Assembly (NCBI GenBank): GCA_014860445.1
Contig: JACZJT010000057.1
Coordinates: 33,161-97,160 of the forward strand
Origin: Burkholderiales bacterium
Lineage (GTDB): Bacteria; Pseudomonadota; Gammaproteobacteria; Burkholderiales; SG8-39
Direction of reading: 5' to 3'
DNA: 64,000 bases
The position numbers and the translations under genes are program-made. Within the stretch, counting starts at the first letter, position 1. Each line of letters begins with the position of its first letter. Shown here in pieces: positions 18,732 through 26,421 of this stretch. Below the pieces are notes generated by a model. That model was given only the letters and a program-made list of their open reading frames with translations. It made no database searches and was not told the DNA's origin.

Positions 18732-19129
18732 GCGACCATCTTGAACTGCGGATCGACCGGAACCTGGTAGCCGTTGGCCAGCCGGTTGGTCTGATTCGCC
18801 ATGCCGGCCACCGCCAGGACTTCACCCAGCATTTCGTCGGTCATGCCTTTCGCGCGCGCCGAAGCGATATGGGAGTGGATGCAGTATTCGCAGTTGTTGG
18901 TGGCGCTCACCGCGACGTAGATCATCTCCTTGGTCAGCGGATCGAGCTTGCCGGGCGCCATCACCTCCTTCACCCCTTCCCAGATGCGCCTGAGCGTGGG
19001 CGGATGGCTCGCAAGGGTCTTCCAGAAATTATTGACCCAGTCGGTTTTGCGTGTCGCCATGATGTCCTCGAAAACGGCTTTGACCTCGGGACCTGCCTTA
19101 TCGTATTCAACCAGTTTGACCATGGGCAT
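18728..19129 (-). CDS. Carboxymuconolactone decarboxylase / AhpD-like protein
   Basis: The 133-residue all-helical protein has the AhpD-type thiol motif [10 protein letters not shown] (CxxC followed by H), expected to act as a disulfide reductase or peroxidase. The CMD-family core is [37 protein letters not shown]. The ATG at 19129 has GGAGAAC five nt upstream; Met3 is a second possible start. It is a single gene, divergent from msrB, which also deals with oxidised thiol/thioether groups. Confidence 0.85.
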   Translation of the reverse strand: MPMVKLVEYDKAGPEVKAVFEDIMATRKTDWVNNFWKTLASHPPTLRRIWEGVKEVMAPGKLDPLTKEMIYVAVSATNNCEYCIHSHIASARAKGMTDEMLGEVLAVAGMANQTNRLANGYQVPVDPQFKMVA

Positions 19130-19272
19130 GCTTGTTCTCCGGTTTGAGGGTTCGACCAATTGTAAATCCAAAGCGGGCAAGTGAAATTCGGCTCCGACTG
19201 CAACCATGTATGATTTCGCCTGTCCAAATCAGGCTATCCATGACTGAAAACCGACAAGGCGATGAGTCTGCA

Positions 19273-19665
19273 ATGACCGAGAAAATAGTGAAATCCAAGG
19301 CCGAATGGCGCAGCCAGCTCAGCGACGAGCAGTACGAGGTCACGCGCCGCAAAGGCACGGAGCGCGCCTTCAGCGGGAAATACAACGACTGCAAGGATAC
19401 GGGCAGCTACCACTGCGTCTGCTGCGGCGCGCCCTTGTTCAGTTCCGCGCACAAATTCGATTCGGGCACCGGCTGGCCCAGCTATTGGCAGCCGCTGGCG
19501 CCGGATGCGGTGAACACGGTCGAAGACTTCAGTCATTTCATGCGGCGTACCGAAGCGACCTGCGCGCGCTGCGACGCCCACCTTGGACATGTATTCGATG
19601 ACGGGCCCGCACCCACAGGACTGCGTTATTGCATCAATTCTGCTTCGCTTAAATTCGAGAAATAG
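19273..19665 (+). CDS. msrB: Peptide-methionine (R)-S-oxide reductase MsrB
   Basis: The 130-residue cytoplasmic enzyme reduces methionine-R-sulfoxide in proteins. Two zinc CxxC pairs are visible (CVCCGAPLF and [15 protein letters not shown]), the core [10 protein letters not shown] and the catalytic Cys in [11 protein letters not shown]. An upstream in-frame ATG at 19240 would add 11 residues; neither start has a strong ribosome site, and the shorter form matches usual MsrB length. Confidence 0.93.
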   Translation: MTEKIVKSKAEWRSQLSDEQYEVTRRKGTERAFSGKYNDCKDTGSYHCVCCGAPLFSSAHKFDSGTGWPSYWQPLAPDAVNTVEDFSHFMRRTEATCARCDAHLGHVFDDGPAPTGLRYCINSASLKFEK

Positions 19666-19770
19666 CCGTGCACTCAAAAGCTTGCAAGCTTCACCTGGAT
19701 AGCGCGCGCAGACGCTGCCACGGCTACGCCCGCCGCAGGGCGCTCGAACAATCGCAGCGCCCGCCCCTGC

Positions 19771-19776
19771 TATAAT
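19771..19776 (+). promoter_or_regulatory. Consensus -10 (TATAAT) nine bases before the yciB ATG
   Basis: TATAAT at 19771-19776 ends eight bases before the yciB start codon (19785). Transcription would begin at or within a base or two of the ATG, giving a leaderless message; no Shine-Dalgarno sequence is present in the short interval. No good -35 is evident. Confidence 0.4.
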
Positions 19777-19784
19777 CCACGCCC

Positions 19785-20324
19785 ATGAAATTTTTGTTCG
19801 ACCTGTTTCCGGTCATCCTGTTCTTCATCGCCTTCAAACTGCAGGGGATCTATGTCGCCACGGCAGTCGCGATCGCAGCCAGCGTCGCGCAGATCGGCTG
19901 GCTGTGGCTGCGCGGGCGAAAGATCGACGCCATGCTGTGGGTGAGTCTCGCGATCATTGTCGTCTTCGGCAGCGCCACTTTGCTGTTGCACGACGAAACC
20001 TTCATCAAGTGGAAACCCACGGTCCTGTACTGGCTGTTCGCCTCGGTACTGAGCGTGAGCGCACTGGTTTTCCACAAGAACCTGATACGCAGCATGCTCG
20101 GCGAAAAAATCCAGATGCCGGACCCCGCCTGGAGCAAGCTTAATTTCAGCTGGGCGGGATTTTTTGCCGGCATGGGCGTTCTCAACCTCTACGTCGCCTT
20201 CAATTTTCCGACCGACACCTGGGTCAATTTCAAGCTGTTCGGCGGCATGGGACTGATGCTGGGATTTGTGATCGCACAAAGTCTGTTTTTGGCCAAATAC
20301 GTGGAACAGAAGGAATCCGAGTGA
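19785..20324 (+). CDS. yciB: Inner-membrane septation protein YciB/IspZ
   Basis: The 179-residue integral membrane protein begins [18 protein letters not shown], the conserved N-terminus of the YciB family, with several further hydrophobic helices and the motif [13 protein letters not shown] near residue 75. It takes part in cell-envelope synthesis and division. The bolA-family and parvulin genes follow closely (7 and 19 nt), the common order in betaproteobacteria. Confidence 0.93.
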   Translation: MKFLFDLFPVILFFIAFKLQGIYVATAVAIAASVAQIGWLWLRGRKIDAMLWVSLAIIVVFGSATLLLHDETFIKWKPTVLYWLFASVLSVSALVFHKNLIRSMLGEKIQMPDPAWSKLNFSWAGFFAGMGVLNLYVAFNFPTDTWVNFKLFGGMGLMLGFVIAQSLFLAKYVEQKESE

Positions 20325-20331
20325 ACTTCTT

Positions 20332-20613
20332 ATGAACGTCGCACTTGCCATCGAACAAAAACTGGCCGCGCTCGAACCCAGCCGGCTGGAACTCCGGGAC
20401 GACAGCGCCATGCACGCCGGGCATGAAGGCGCAAAGGGCGGCGGCGGCCATTACTCGCTCACCATCGTCTCGCCGCAGTTCTCGGGGAAAAACACGCTGG
20501 CGCGCCACCGACTCGTTTATGCGGCGCTCGGCCCCATGATGCAGCAGCAGATCCACGCACTCGCCATCCGCGCCTACGCGCCGGAAGAGGCGGACAACCT
20601 TTCACAACCCTAG
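20332..20613 (+). CDS. BolA family protein
   Basis: The 93-residue protein has the BolA fold: ELRDDSAMHAGHEGAKGGGGHYSLTIVSPQFSGKNTLARHRLVYAAL. The conserved His residues and the FxGKxxLxRHRLVY stretch are those that bind [2Fe-2S] clusters with monothiol glutaredoxins. It likely helps Fe-S trafficking. It lies 7 nt after yciB and 19 nt before the parvulin gene. Confidence 0.9.
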   Translation: MNVALAIEQKLAALEPSRLELRDDSAMHAGHEGAKGGGGHYSLTIVSPQFSGKNTLARHRLVYAALGPMMQQQIHALAIRAYAPEEADNLSQP

Positions 20614-20632
20614 CAACCCAAGAGGAACAAAC

Positions 20633-21433
20633 ATGCAGCCCACACTTTCCCGCCTGACTTTGGCCCTGGCCCTCGCATTTACCTTGCCGGGACTCGCACT
20701 GGCGCAGGCCGCCGGAGCGGGCGCCAAGATAGCGACCGTCAATGGCGTCGCGATCCCGAAGAGCAGAGTGGATGCCATTGTGCGCGCCCAGGTGGCGCAG
20801 GGACAGAAGGACACGCCGGAACTGCGCGCGGCGATAGGCGATCGCCTGATTACGCTGGAAGTTCTGGCGCAGGCAGCCAAGCTGAATAAACTGGACAAGA
20901 GCGCCGATACCGTGGCCCAGATCGACATTGCACGCTCCAACATCTTGGCGCAGGTCTACCACACCGATTATCTCAAGCGTCACCCGGTAAGCGAGGACGC
21001 CATGAAGGCCGAGTACGAAAAAATCAAGTCGAATATGGGGGACAAGGAGTACAAGGCGCGCCACATTCTGGTGGAGAAGGAATCCGACGCAAAAGATATT
21101 ATCGAAAAGCTCAAGAAAGGCGAAAAATTCGAAGAACTGGCGAAAGTCTCCAAGGACGCTGGTTCTAAGGACAAGGGCGGAGATCTCGATTGGAATTTAC
21201 CCAGCGGATTTGTCAAACCCTTCGCCGACGCCATGGTAAAACTGGGAAAAGGTAAGTATACCGAGACACCGGTGAAGTCCCAGTTCGGGTGGCATGTGAT
21301 CGAGCTTGAAGACGTGCGCCCGGCAACATTCCCTGGTTATGAGCAGGTCAAACCCAAGGTGCAGCAGCGCCTCCAGCAGGAGATGTTCGAGAAGGTGGTA
21401 ACTGACCTGCGCGCAAAAGCCAAGGTCGAATAG
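20633..21433 (+). CDS. Periplasmic parvulin-type peptidyl-prolyl isomerase
   Basis: The 266-residue protein has a Sec signal peptide (about residues 1-25, ending LALAQA), an N-terminal SurA-like chaperone segment and a parvulin domain (about 137-230) with KARHILVEKESDA, KGGDLDWNLPSGFVKPFADA and SQFGWHVIELED. It should assist folding of outer-membrane or periplasmic proteins. RBS AGAGGAAC precedes the ATG. A strong terminator follows at 21459. Confidence 0.92.
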   Translation: MQPTLSRLTLALALAFTLPGLALAQAAGAGAKIATVNGVAIPKSRVDAIVRAQVAQGQKDTPELRAAIGDRLITLEVLAQAAKLNKLDKSADTVAQIDIARSNILAQVYHTDYLKRHPVSEDAMKAEYEKIKSNMGDKEYKARHILVEKESDAKDIIEKLKKGEKFEELAKVSKDAGSKDKGGDLDWNLPSGFVKPFADAMVKLGKGKYTETPVKSQFGWHVIELEDVRPATFPGYEQVKPKVQQRLQQEMFEKVVTDLRAKAKVE

Positions 21434-21458
21434 ACTACGCGCGAATCACAAAAACCAA

Positions 21459-21484
21459 CGGGGGCACAAGCCCCCGTTTCCTTT
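21459..21484 (+). terminator. Rho-independent terminator after the parvulin gene
   Basis: CGGGGGC (21459-21465) and GCCCCCG (21470-21476) form a 7-bp GC stem with an ACAA loop, followed by a T-rich tract (TTTCCTTTTATT). It ends the yciB-bolA-parvulin unit. Confidence 0.85.
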
Positions 21485-21506
21485 TATTCAGCGCAAGCGA
21501 AACGCC

Positions 21507-22064
21507 ATGGCCCTCAAGGCGACCATCTTCAAAGCCGAATTGCAAGTCGCCGACATGGACCGCAATTACTACCATGGGCACGGGCTCACCATCGCCCGCC
21601 ATCCTTCTGAAACGGACGAGCGCATGATGCTGCGCGTACTCGCCTTTGCGCTGCACGCGAATGAGACCCTCGCGTTCGGCAAAGGCCTGAGCACCGACGA
21701 TGAACCGGATCTTTGGCGCAAGGACCTGACCGGCGCCATCGAACTCTGGATCGACGTCGGACAACCCGATGAAAAGCGCATACGCCGGGCCTGCGGTCGG
21801 GCGGGCGAGGTCTATGTATACAGCTACGGAGGCCAGGGCGCCGCGATCTGGTGGGAACAGGTGCGCAGCAAGCTGGAGCGCTGCGGCAATCTCACGGTGG
21901 TGTCGGTACAGACGTCTTCGAGCAGGGCGCTGGCGAAGCTCGCCCAGCGCAACATGCAGTTGAATTGCACCATCCAGGACCAGCAAGTCTGGCTGGGGGA
22001 TGGTGAAGTTCAGGTGCAGGTGGACGCGACGACGATCAGGACGTCGACCGCGCCGGCGCGCTGA
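21507..22064 (+). CDS. YaeQ family protein
   Basis: The 185-residue protein shows the YaeQ signature from the start: MALKATIFKAELQVADMDRNYYHGHGLTIARHPSETDERMM, with DEPDLWRKDLTGAIELWIDVGQPDEKRIRRAC. The fold resembles PD-(D/E)XK nucleases and the conserved acidic residues are present, but no activity is established. Single gene after the parvulin terminator, convergent with the next. Confidence 0.88.
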   Translation: MALKATIFKAELQVADMDRNYYHGHGLTIARHPSETDERMMLRVLAFALHANETLAFGKGLSTDDEPDLWRKDLTGAIELWIDVGQPDEKRIRRACGRAGEVYVYSYGGQGAAIWWEQVRSKLERCGNLTVVSVQTSSSRALAKLAQRNMQLNCTIQDQQVWLGDGEVQVQVDATTIRTSTAPAR

Positions 22065-22078
22065 GCCGGAGGCCGATA

Positions 22079-22348
22079 CTAGGCGTCCAGTCCTTTTTTC
22101 AACAGTTCCGCGACCACCTCGTTCAGGTCCGCCTTGCGGCTCAGCGCCAGGGCCTGGATCTGTTTCACCAGATCGCCGTTGAGCTTGACGGCGAATGGCA
22201 CCAGGCCCAGCGACTGCTCGAGTTTGCGCTGTTCACGCCGCTGCATCGGTACGCCTGCGTCTTTGCCGAAGCGTCCGGGGGTACCGAAACGATTCACGCC
22301 ACCATTGATCTTCAGGCCCCTGTTCTTTTCTAGTTCGGTTCTTTTCAC
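22079..22348 (-). CDS. Hypothetical small protein, Lys/Arg-rich
   Basis: The 89-residue protein starts with GTG: MKRTELEKNRGLKINGGVNR, then a basic middle (QRREQRKLEQ) and a C-terminal helix pair (VKLNGDLVKQIQALALSRKADLNEVVAELLKKGLDA). The tail looks like a ribbon-helix-helix or DNA-binding segment, with the pattern L.xxLxxxI...A...K.DLNEVVxELL. Function unknown; an AGGA site 11 nt upstream supports translation. Confidence 0.6.
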   Translation of the reverse strand: MKRTELEKNRGLKINGGVNRFGTPGRFGKDAGVPMQRREQRKLEQSLGLVPFAVKLNGDLVKQIQALALSRKADLNEVVAELLKKGLDA

Positions 22349-22517
22349 GTTTGCATATCCTGGTGCATTTAGAAAGTGTTTCCGTAGTGCCGAAACAGCT
22401 TCTGGATGATTGAAGTACGAAGGAAACCACTTCCTGATTCAGCTTGAGTGCTTACTGCGCGACGGGCCGCATTTTACCCAGTCCCGGGGAATTGCGCCCG
22501 AAGCAATTCAAGCCCTC

Positions 22518-23099
22518 CTACCCGCCTACTCCTAGCCGGCGCCAGCCATCGTGGCCAAGGCGGCGCAGGGTCTCGATGTTTCGCTCGAAAATGGCGGCGG
22601 CATCGGGAAATGCGGCCACTGCGCGCTCGATGCTGGCCTCGCGCAGCAGGTGCAGCGTCGGATAGGGTGCTCGGTTGCTGCAGTTCTCGATGTCCTCGGG
22701 ACGGGTGCCCGCGAATTGGTACCGGGGGTGAAAGCTCGCGATTTGGATTTCCCCCGCCATTCCTTCCCCTGCGACAGCGGCGTCGGCGAGTTCCAGAAAA
22801 TCGTTGTAATCGAGAAAATCACCGAGCACCAGCGGATGCACCAGCAGGGTCGTGTCGATTTCCGACGCGTCGGCCGCCCGCAGAACGTGCAACTCGCTGA
22901 TGAGTTCCGCGAGCAGATCTTCCGGCGTTTGCGCCGCGCTCACGACGTAGCGGATCAGGTTCTTGACGTGCACGGCCTTGGCAAACGGACAGAGGTTAAG
23001 GCCGATCACGGCGCGCTCCAGCCACCTGCGCGTTGCAACAGCGGCCGGCTCCCCGGCATTGCCCGTATCCTGCCGCTCGATTCCCGTGCGCTTGCTCAT
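22518..23099 (-). CDS. DUF1415 family protein
   Basis: The 193-residue soluble protein carries RWLERAVIGLNLCPFAKAVHVKNLIRYVVS (residues 25-55), which is the DUF1415 hallmark with a conserved Cys-Pro-Phe, then DTTLLVHPLVLGDFLDYNDFLELAD and QIASFHPRYQFAGTRPEDIENCSNRAPYPTLHLLRE. The biochemical role is not known. ATG at 23099 is taken; the frame runs 21 codons further up but without family similarity. It is divergent from ubiU with the FNR-type box between them. Confidence 0.85.
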   Translation of the reverse strand: MSKRTGIERQDTGNAGEPAAVATRRWLERAVIGLNLCPFAKAVHVKNLIRYVVSAAQTPEDLLAELISELHVLRAADASEIDTTLLVHPLVLGDFLDYNDFLELADAAVAGEGMAGEIQIASFHPRYQFAGTRPEDIENCSNRAPYPTLHLLREASIERAVAAFPDAAAIFERNIETLRRLGHDGWRRLGVGG

Positions 23100-23148
23100 G
23101 GTGCATTGTCGCACCGATCGGCACACCCGCACGCCTGCCCCGCACTGT

Positions 23149-23162
23149 TTGACCCAGATCAA
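23149..23162 (+). promoter_or_regulatory. FNR/Anr/Dnr-type box upstream of ubiUVT
   Basis: TTGACCCAGATCAA (TTGAC-N4-ATCAA) differs from the FNR consensus TTGAT-N4-ATCAA at one base. Its centre (23155.5) lies 41.5 bp before a start site expected near 23197 from a -10-like TACAGT (23185-23190), the spacing of class II FNR activation. The following genes make ubiquinone without oxygen, so anaerobic induction is expected. Confidence 0.7.
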
Positions 23163-23246
23163 AGACCGTCCGGCGACTGACTACTACAGTACTCAACCTA
23201 TGCGAATCAATACGCTTTCGCCGCTAGCCTAGCGCGGCCCCGCACC

Positions 23247-24251
23247 ATGTCCATTCCAGAACTGGTCTGCCCCGCCGGCAACCTGCCCTCGCTCAAGACG
23301 GCCGTGGACAACGGCGCCGACTGGGTCTACATGGGTCTCAAGGACGAAACCAATGCGCGCAATTTTGCCGGCCTCAACTTCGACGCCAGCCATGCGCGCG
23401 AGGGACTGCGCTACGCCCATGCGGCGGGTGCAAAGATGCTGCTCGCCATCAATACCTTTCCCCAGGGTCAGGGCGCGCCCCGCTGGCAGCGCGCCATCGA
23501 CAACGCCGCCGATCTCGGCATAGACGCGGTCATCCTGGCCGATGCGGGATTGATGCGCTACGCGTCGGAGCGCCATCCCCAATTGCGCCTGCATCTATCG
23601 GTGCAAACCTCGGCCACCAACTACGAGGCGATCAATTTCTACCAGGAAAACTTCGGAATCTCGCGCGCGGTGTTGCCGCGCGTGCTCTCGCTGGCCCAGG
23701 TTGCGGAAGTTGTGAAGAACACGACGGTGCCGATCGAAGTCTTCGGATTCGGCAGTCTGTGTGTGATGGTGGAGGGACGCTGCGCCCTGTCGTCCTACGT
23801 CACCGGCGAATCGCCGAATACGCGCGGCGTCTGCTCCCCTGCCAAGGCCGTGCGCTGGGAAAAGCGCGGCGAATCGCTGGACGCCAGGCTGAACGGTGTT
23901 CTGATCGACCGCTTTGCGCCGGGCGAGAACGCCGGTTACCCGACCCTGTGCAAAGGCCGCTTTGACGTCGAAGGTGAAACGCACTACGCGATCGAAGATC
24001 CCTCCAGCCTCAATGCGATGGCTTTGCTGCCGGAACTGGTAAAAATCGGCATTGCGGCGATCAAAATCGAAGGCCGACAGCGCAGCCCCGCCTATGTAGG
24101 CGCGGTGACGCGCATCTGGCGCGCCGCCATCGACGCGCACGCGAAGAACCCCGGGCACTTTTCGATCCAGACCGACTGGGCAAACGGACTTGCACGCGTG
24201 GCTGAAGGCCAGCAGCACACGCTGGGCGCCTATCATCGAAAATGGAAATGA
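23247..24251 (+). CDS. ubiU: UbiU, O2-independent ubiquinone hydroxylation subunit (peptidase U32 family)
   Basis: The 334-residue U32-family protein begins MSIPELVCPAGNLPSLKTAVDNGADWVYMGLKD. With UbiV it forms an Fe-S complex that hydroxylates ubiquinone precursors without oxygen. The cluster Cys residues include those in GSLCVMVEGRCALSSYVTGESPNTRGVCSPAK and TLCKGRF. It follows the FNR-type box by 85 nt. A hairpin repeat (24272-24355) separates it from ubiV. Confidence 0.92.
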   Translation: MSIPELVCPAGNLPSLKTAVDNGADWVYMGLKDETNARNFAGLNFDASHAREGLRYAHAAGAKMLLAINTFPQGQGAPRWQRAIDNAADLGIDAVILADAGLMRYASERHPQLRLHLSVQTSATNYEAINFYQENFGISRAVLPRVLSLAQVAEVVKNTTVPIEVFGFGSLCVMVEGRCALSSYVTGESPNTRGVCSPAKAVRWEKRGESLDARLNGVLIDRFAPGENAGYPTLCKGRFDVEGETHYAIEDPSSLNAMALLPELVKIGIAAIKIEGRQRSPAYVGAVTRIWRAAIDAHAKNPGHFSIQTDWANGLARVAEGQQHTLGAYHRKWK

Positions 24252-24271
24252 TCCGAACCGCACCTCAATTT

Positions 24272-24355
24272 TGTCATCCCGAGCGCAGCGAGGGATCTGC
24301 TTTTCTTTTGCTGCGCTTAGAAGCAGATTCCTCGGGCAGAGCCCTCGGAATGACA
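24272..24355. repeat. Palindromic repeat element, copy 2 (ubiU-ubiV spacer)
   Basis: TGTCATCCCGAG (24272-24283) and CTCGGAATGACA (24344-24355) are terminal inverted repeats with one G-T-compatible difference. Internally GCTTTT/AGAAGC and GAGGGATCTGC/GCAGATTCCTC pair. The element is homologous to 12873-12952 over most of its length and again sits inside an operon, ending 13 bases before ubiV. Confidence 0.85.
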
Positions 24356-24368
24356 GGTGGGTATTGAT

Positions 24369-25247
24369 ATGAAAATCAGCCTGGGCCCTGTGCTTTACTA
24401 CTGGACGCGCGAAGCGCTGATGGAGTTCTATTCCGGCATCGCCGAGTCCGGGGTCGATATCGTCTACCTGGGTGAAGTCGTGTGCTCGCGCCGGCACAAT
24501 CTGCGCCTGGACGACTGGCTGGGTCTGGCGCGCGATCTTGCAGCAGGCGGAAAACAGGTGGTGCTCTCCTCGCAGGCCTTGATCGAATCGGAGTCCGATC
24601 TAAAGAGCCTGCGTCGCATTGCCGCGAACGGCGATTTTTCGGTCGAGGCCAACGAAATGGGTGCAGTACGCCTGCTCGCAGGCCGCGCACCGTTCGTTGC
24701 CGGACCGCACCTGAATATCTACAACAACGAAACCCTGGCCTGGTTCGCAAAACTGGGGGCGACCCGCTTTGTGCTGCCGCTGGAACTTTCGCGCGACACC
24801 CTGCGCGAACTGCAGGCGGCGCGCCCGGCAGGCTTTGAAACCGAGGTGTTCGCCTATGGGCGCATGCCGCTCGCGTTCTCTGCGCGCTGCTTCACGGCAC
24901 GCCACCACAACCTGCCCAAGGACGACTGTCAATTCCGCTGCCTGGACGACGCCGACGGACTTGCGCTGAAGACGCGCGAAAAGGCGCCCTTCCTGACGCT
25001 CAACGGCATCCAGACACAATCGGCACTGGTGTACGACCTGTCGGATTCGATAGCCGAGTTGCGCGATCTCGAGGTCGATATCCTGCGCCTCTCGCCGCAG
25101 TCGCACGACATGCCCTCGATCATCGAGAGCTTCCGCGAGCGCTGCGCCGGACGTCCCGGCGCACCGCTAGACAGCCTGCGCGTTGCGCCGCCATGCAACG
25201 GCTACTGGCATGGCGTGCCCGGCATGGAATACCGGACGGCAAATTGA
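24369..25247 (+). CDS. ubiV: UbiV, O2-independent ubiquinone hydroxylation subunit (peptidase U32 family)
   Basis: The 292-residue U32-family partner of UbiU starts MKISLGPVLYYWTREALMEFY; the ATG at 24369 is preferred over a GTG at 24357 because it matches the family start and has an AGGTGGG site. Conserved Cys residues appear in GEVVCSRRHNLR (residue 39), SARCFTARHHNLPKDDCQFRC (about 178 to 197). The family needs a [4Fe-4S] cluster. It overlaps ubiT by at least 4 nt. Confidence 0.92.
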   Translation: MKISLGPVLYYWTREALMEFYSGIAESGVDIVYLGEVVCSRRHNLRLDDWLGLARDLAAGGKQVVLSSQALIESESDLKSLRRIAANGDFSVEANEMGAVRLLAGRAPFVAGPHLNIYNNETLAWFAKLGATRFVLPLELSRDTLRELQAARPAGFETEVFAYGRMPLAFSARCFTARHHNLPKDDCQFRCLDDADGLALKTREKAPFLTLNGIQTQSALVYDLSDSIAELRDLEVDILRLSPQSHDMPSIIESFRERCAGRPGAPLDSLRVAPPCNGYWHGVPGMEYRTAN

Positions 25248-25735
25248 GCTCTCAGCAATCCGTCCCGCTGCTGCCCGCTCGCCTCGCCGGCCTGGTCAGC
25301 CGTTTGCCGCAATGGCCGCCTTCGGCCGTGTTGTGCGCGGGCCTCAATCTTTTGTTCCTGCCGACACTGGACCAGGACACGAAGCAACGCCTGATGGGCC
25401 GCATTGTTTCGATCGAGGTGAGCGACGCCGGACTGGATGGCCGCATCCGCCTTTCCTCGTTTGGATTCCTGCCTGCGCCGCGGCGCACGCCCGAAGTCAC
25501 CATCCGCGCCTGTGCCTGGGATTTCTATCGCCTCGCACGCCGCCTGGAAGACCCCGACACCCTGTTCTTCACCCGCCGTCTCACCATCGACGGCGACACA
25601 GAACTTGGCTTGTTGGTAAAGAACGCCCTAGACGCGATCGATTGGAGCCGCCTGAGCGGGCGGCTGGGCCCGGTGATCGAACGGCTGCGCCGTCTCGCCG
25701 AGAGCCGCGGCGCGCACGACAAACCCTCTTCGTAA
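25193..25735 (+). CDS. ubiT: UbiT, SCP2-domain accessory factor for O2-independent ubiquinone synthesis
   Basis: The protein has an SCP2-like lipid-binding domain ending with DPDTLFFTRRLTIDGDTELGLLVKNALDAID, which is diagnostic for UbiT/YhbT. It binds ubiquinone intermediates for UbiUV. The listed start (ATG, 180 aa) overlaps ubiV by 55 nt; a TTG at 25244, giving 163 aa and a 4-nt TTGA overlap with the ubiV stop, is an equally plausible start. Confidence 0.88.
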   Translation: MQRLLAWRARHGIPDGKLSSQQSVPLLPARLAGLVSRLPQWPPSAVLCAGLNLLFLPTLDQDTKQRLMGRIVSIEVSDAGLDGRIRLSSFGFLPAPRRTPEVTIRACAWDFYRLARRLEDPDTLFFTRRLTIDGDTELGLLVKNALDAIDWSRLSGRLGPVIERLRRLAESRGAHDKPSS

Positions 25736-25915
25736 CGCTCCCTGCGGCGGCGATACTTCGCCGTGTACAAGAACGCGATGGCCGCGGCTGAGCCTGCTTC
25801 AGCTCCCGGCTGCCACGACCTGCCTCTGGCGCGACGACGCTGCTACGCCTGCTTCAGACTGATTGCCGCCGCTGCGCTTTTCTTGGGCTAACGGCTCCAG
25901 TCGACCCTGGGGAGA

Positions 25916-26395
25916 CTATCGCACCTCGATTGAGGCGATCTTCTTAATCATCAGGTTCTTGTGCGCCGTTGTCTCGTTGTCAATGCGGCTGATCACGTCC
26001 ATGAACTGGACATTGTTCGTTTTCACCAACTTGCTATAGTTGGCCTCGATCAACGAGCCCTCGATGTCGCGTGCAATCGTCATCATCTTCGCTCGCGAGA
26101 TTTCGGCCCGCTTCAGCGCATCTATATGCACCATGACCCCGTTTTTAATTGTTTTAATCGCTGCTGGATTGAAAGTTCGGTCAATCGCGAACTCTTGTGG
26201 ATTCGCAGCGACAAGTGCAGCGATCTTTCTGAGCGAATCTGCATGACCTTCTTCCTGGCGCTTGATGGCAGTCCAAAAATGAGTATCGTCTGGGAACGTG
26301 TCGCTGCAAGTCTGATAGAGATCTGCCAGCGCCATCTCCAGATCCGCCATGTCTTCCATGACCTTCAGCAATTGCTGCAGATTTTGCGGTTTCAT
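25916..26395 (-). CDS. Ferritin-like/rubrerythrin-type four-helix protein
   Basis: The 159-residue protein is almost wholly helical: MKPQNLQQLLKVMEDMADLEMALADLYQTCSDTFPDD. An ExxH pair within AIKRQEEGHADSLRKIA (Glu, His near residues 65-70) and acidic positions in helix 1 (DLEMALADLY) fit a diiron ferritin-like fold, but the second ExxH is not obvious, so metal binding is uncertain. It starts 26 nt after the cyclase-hemerythrin gene with an AAGGTGAG site, so both are co-transcribed. A function linked to oxygen or iron sensing is inferred from that pairing. Confidence 0.65.
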   Translation of the reverse strand: MKPQNLQQLLKVMEDMADLEMALADLYQTCSDTFPDDTHFWTAIKRQEEGHADSLRKIAALVAANPQEFAIDRTFNPAAIKTIKNGVMVHIDALKRAEISRAKMMTIARDIEGSLIEANYSKLVKTNNVQFMDVISRIDNETTAHKNLMIKKIASIEVR

Positions 26396-26421
26396 ATTCT
26401 CACCTTTTTTGAAATCATTGA

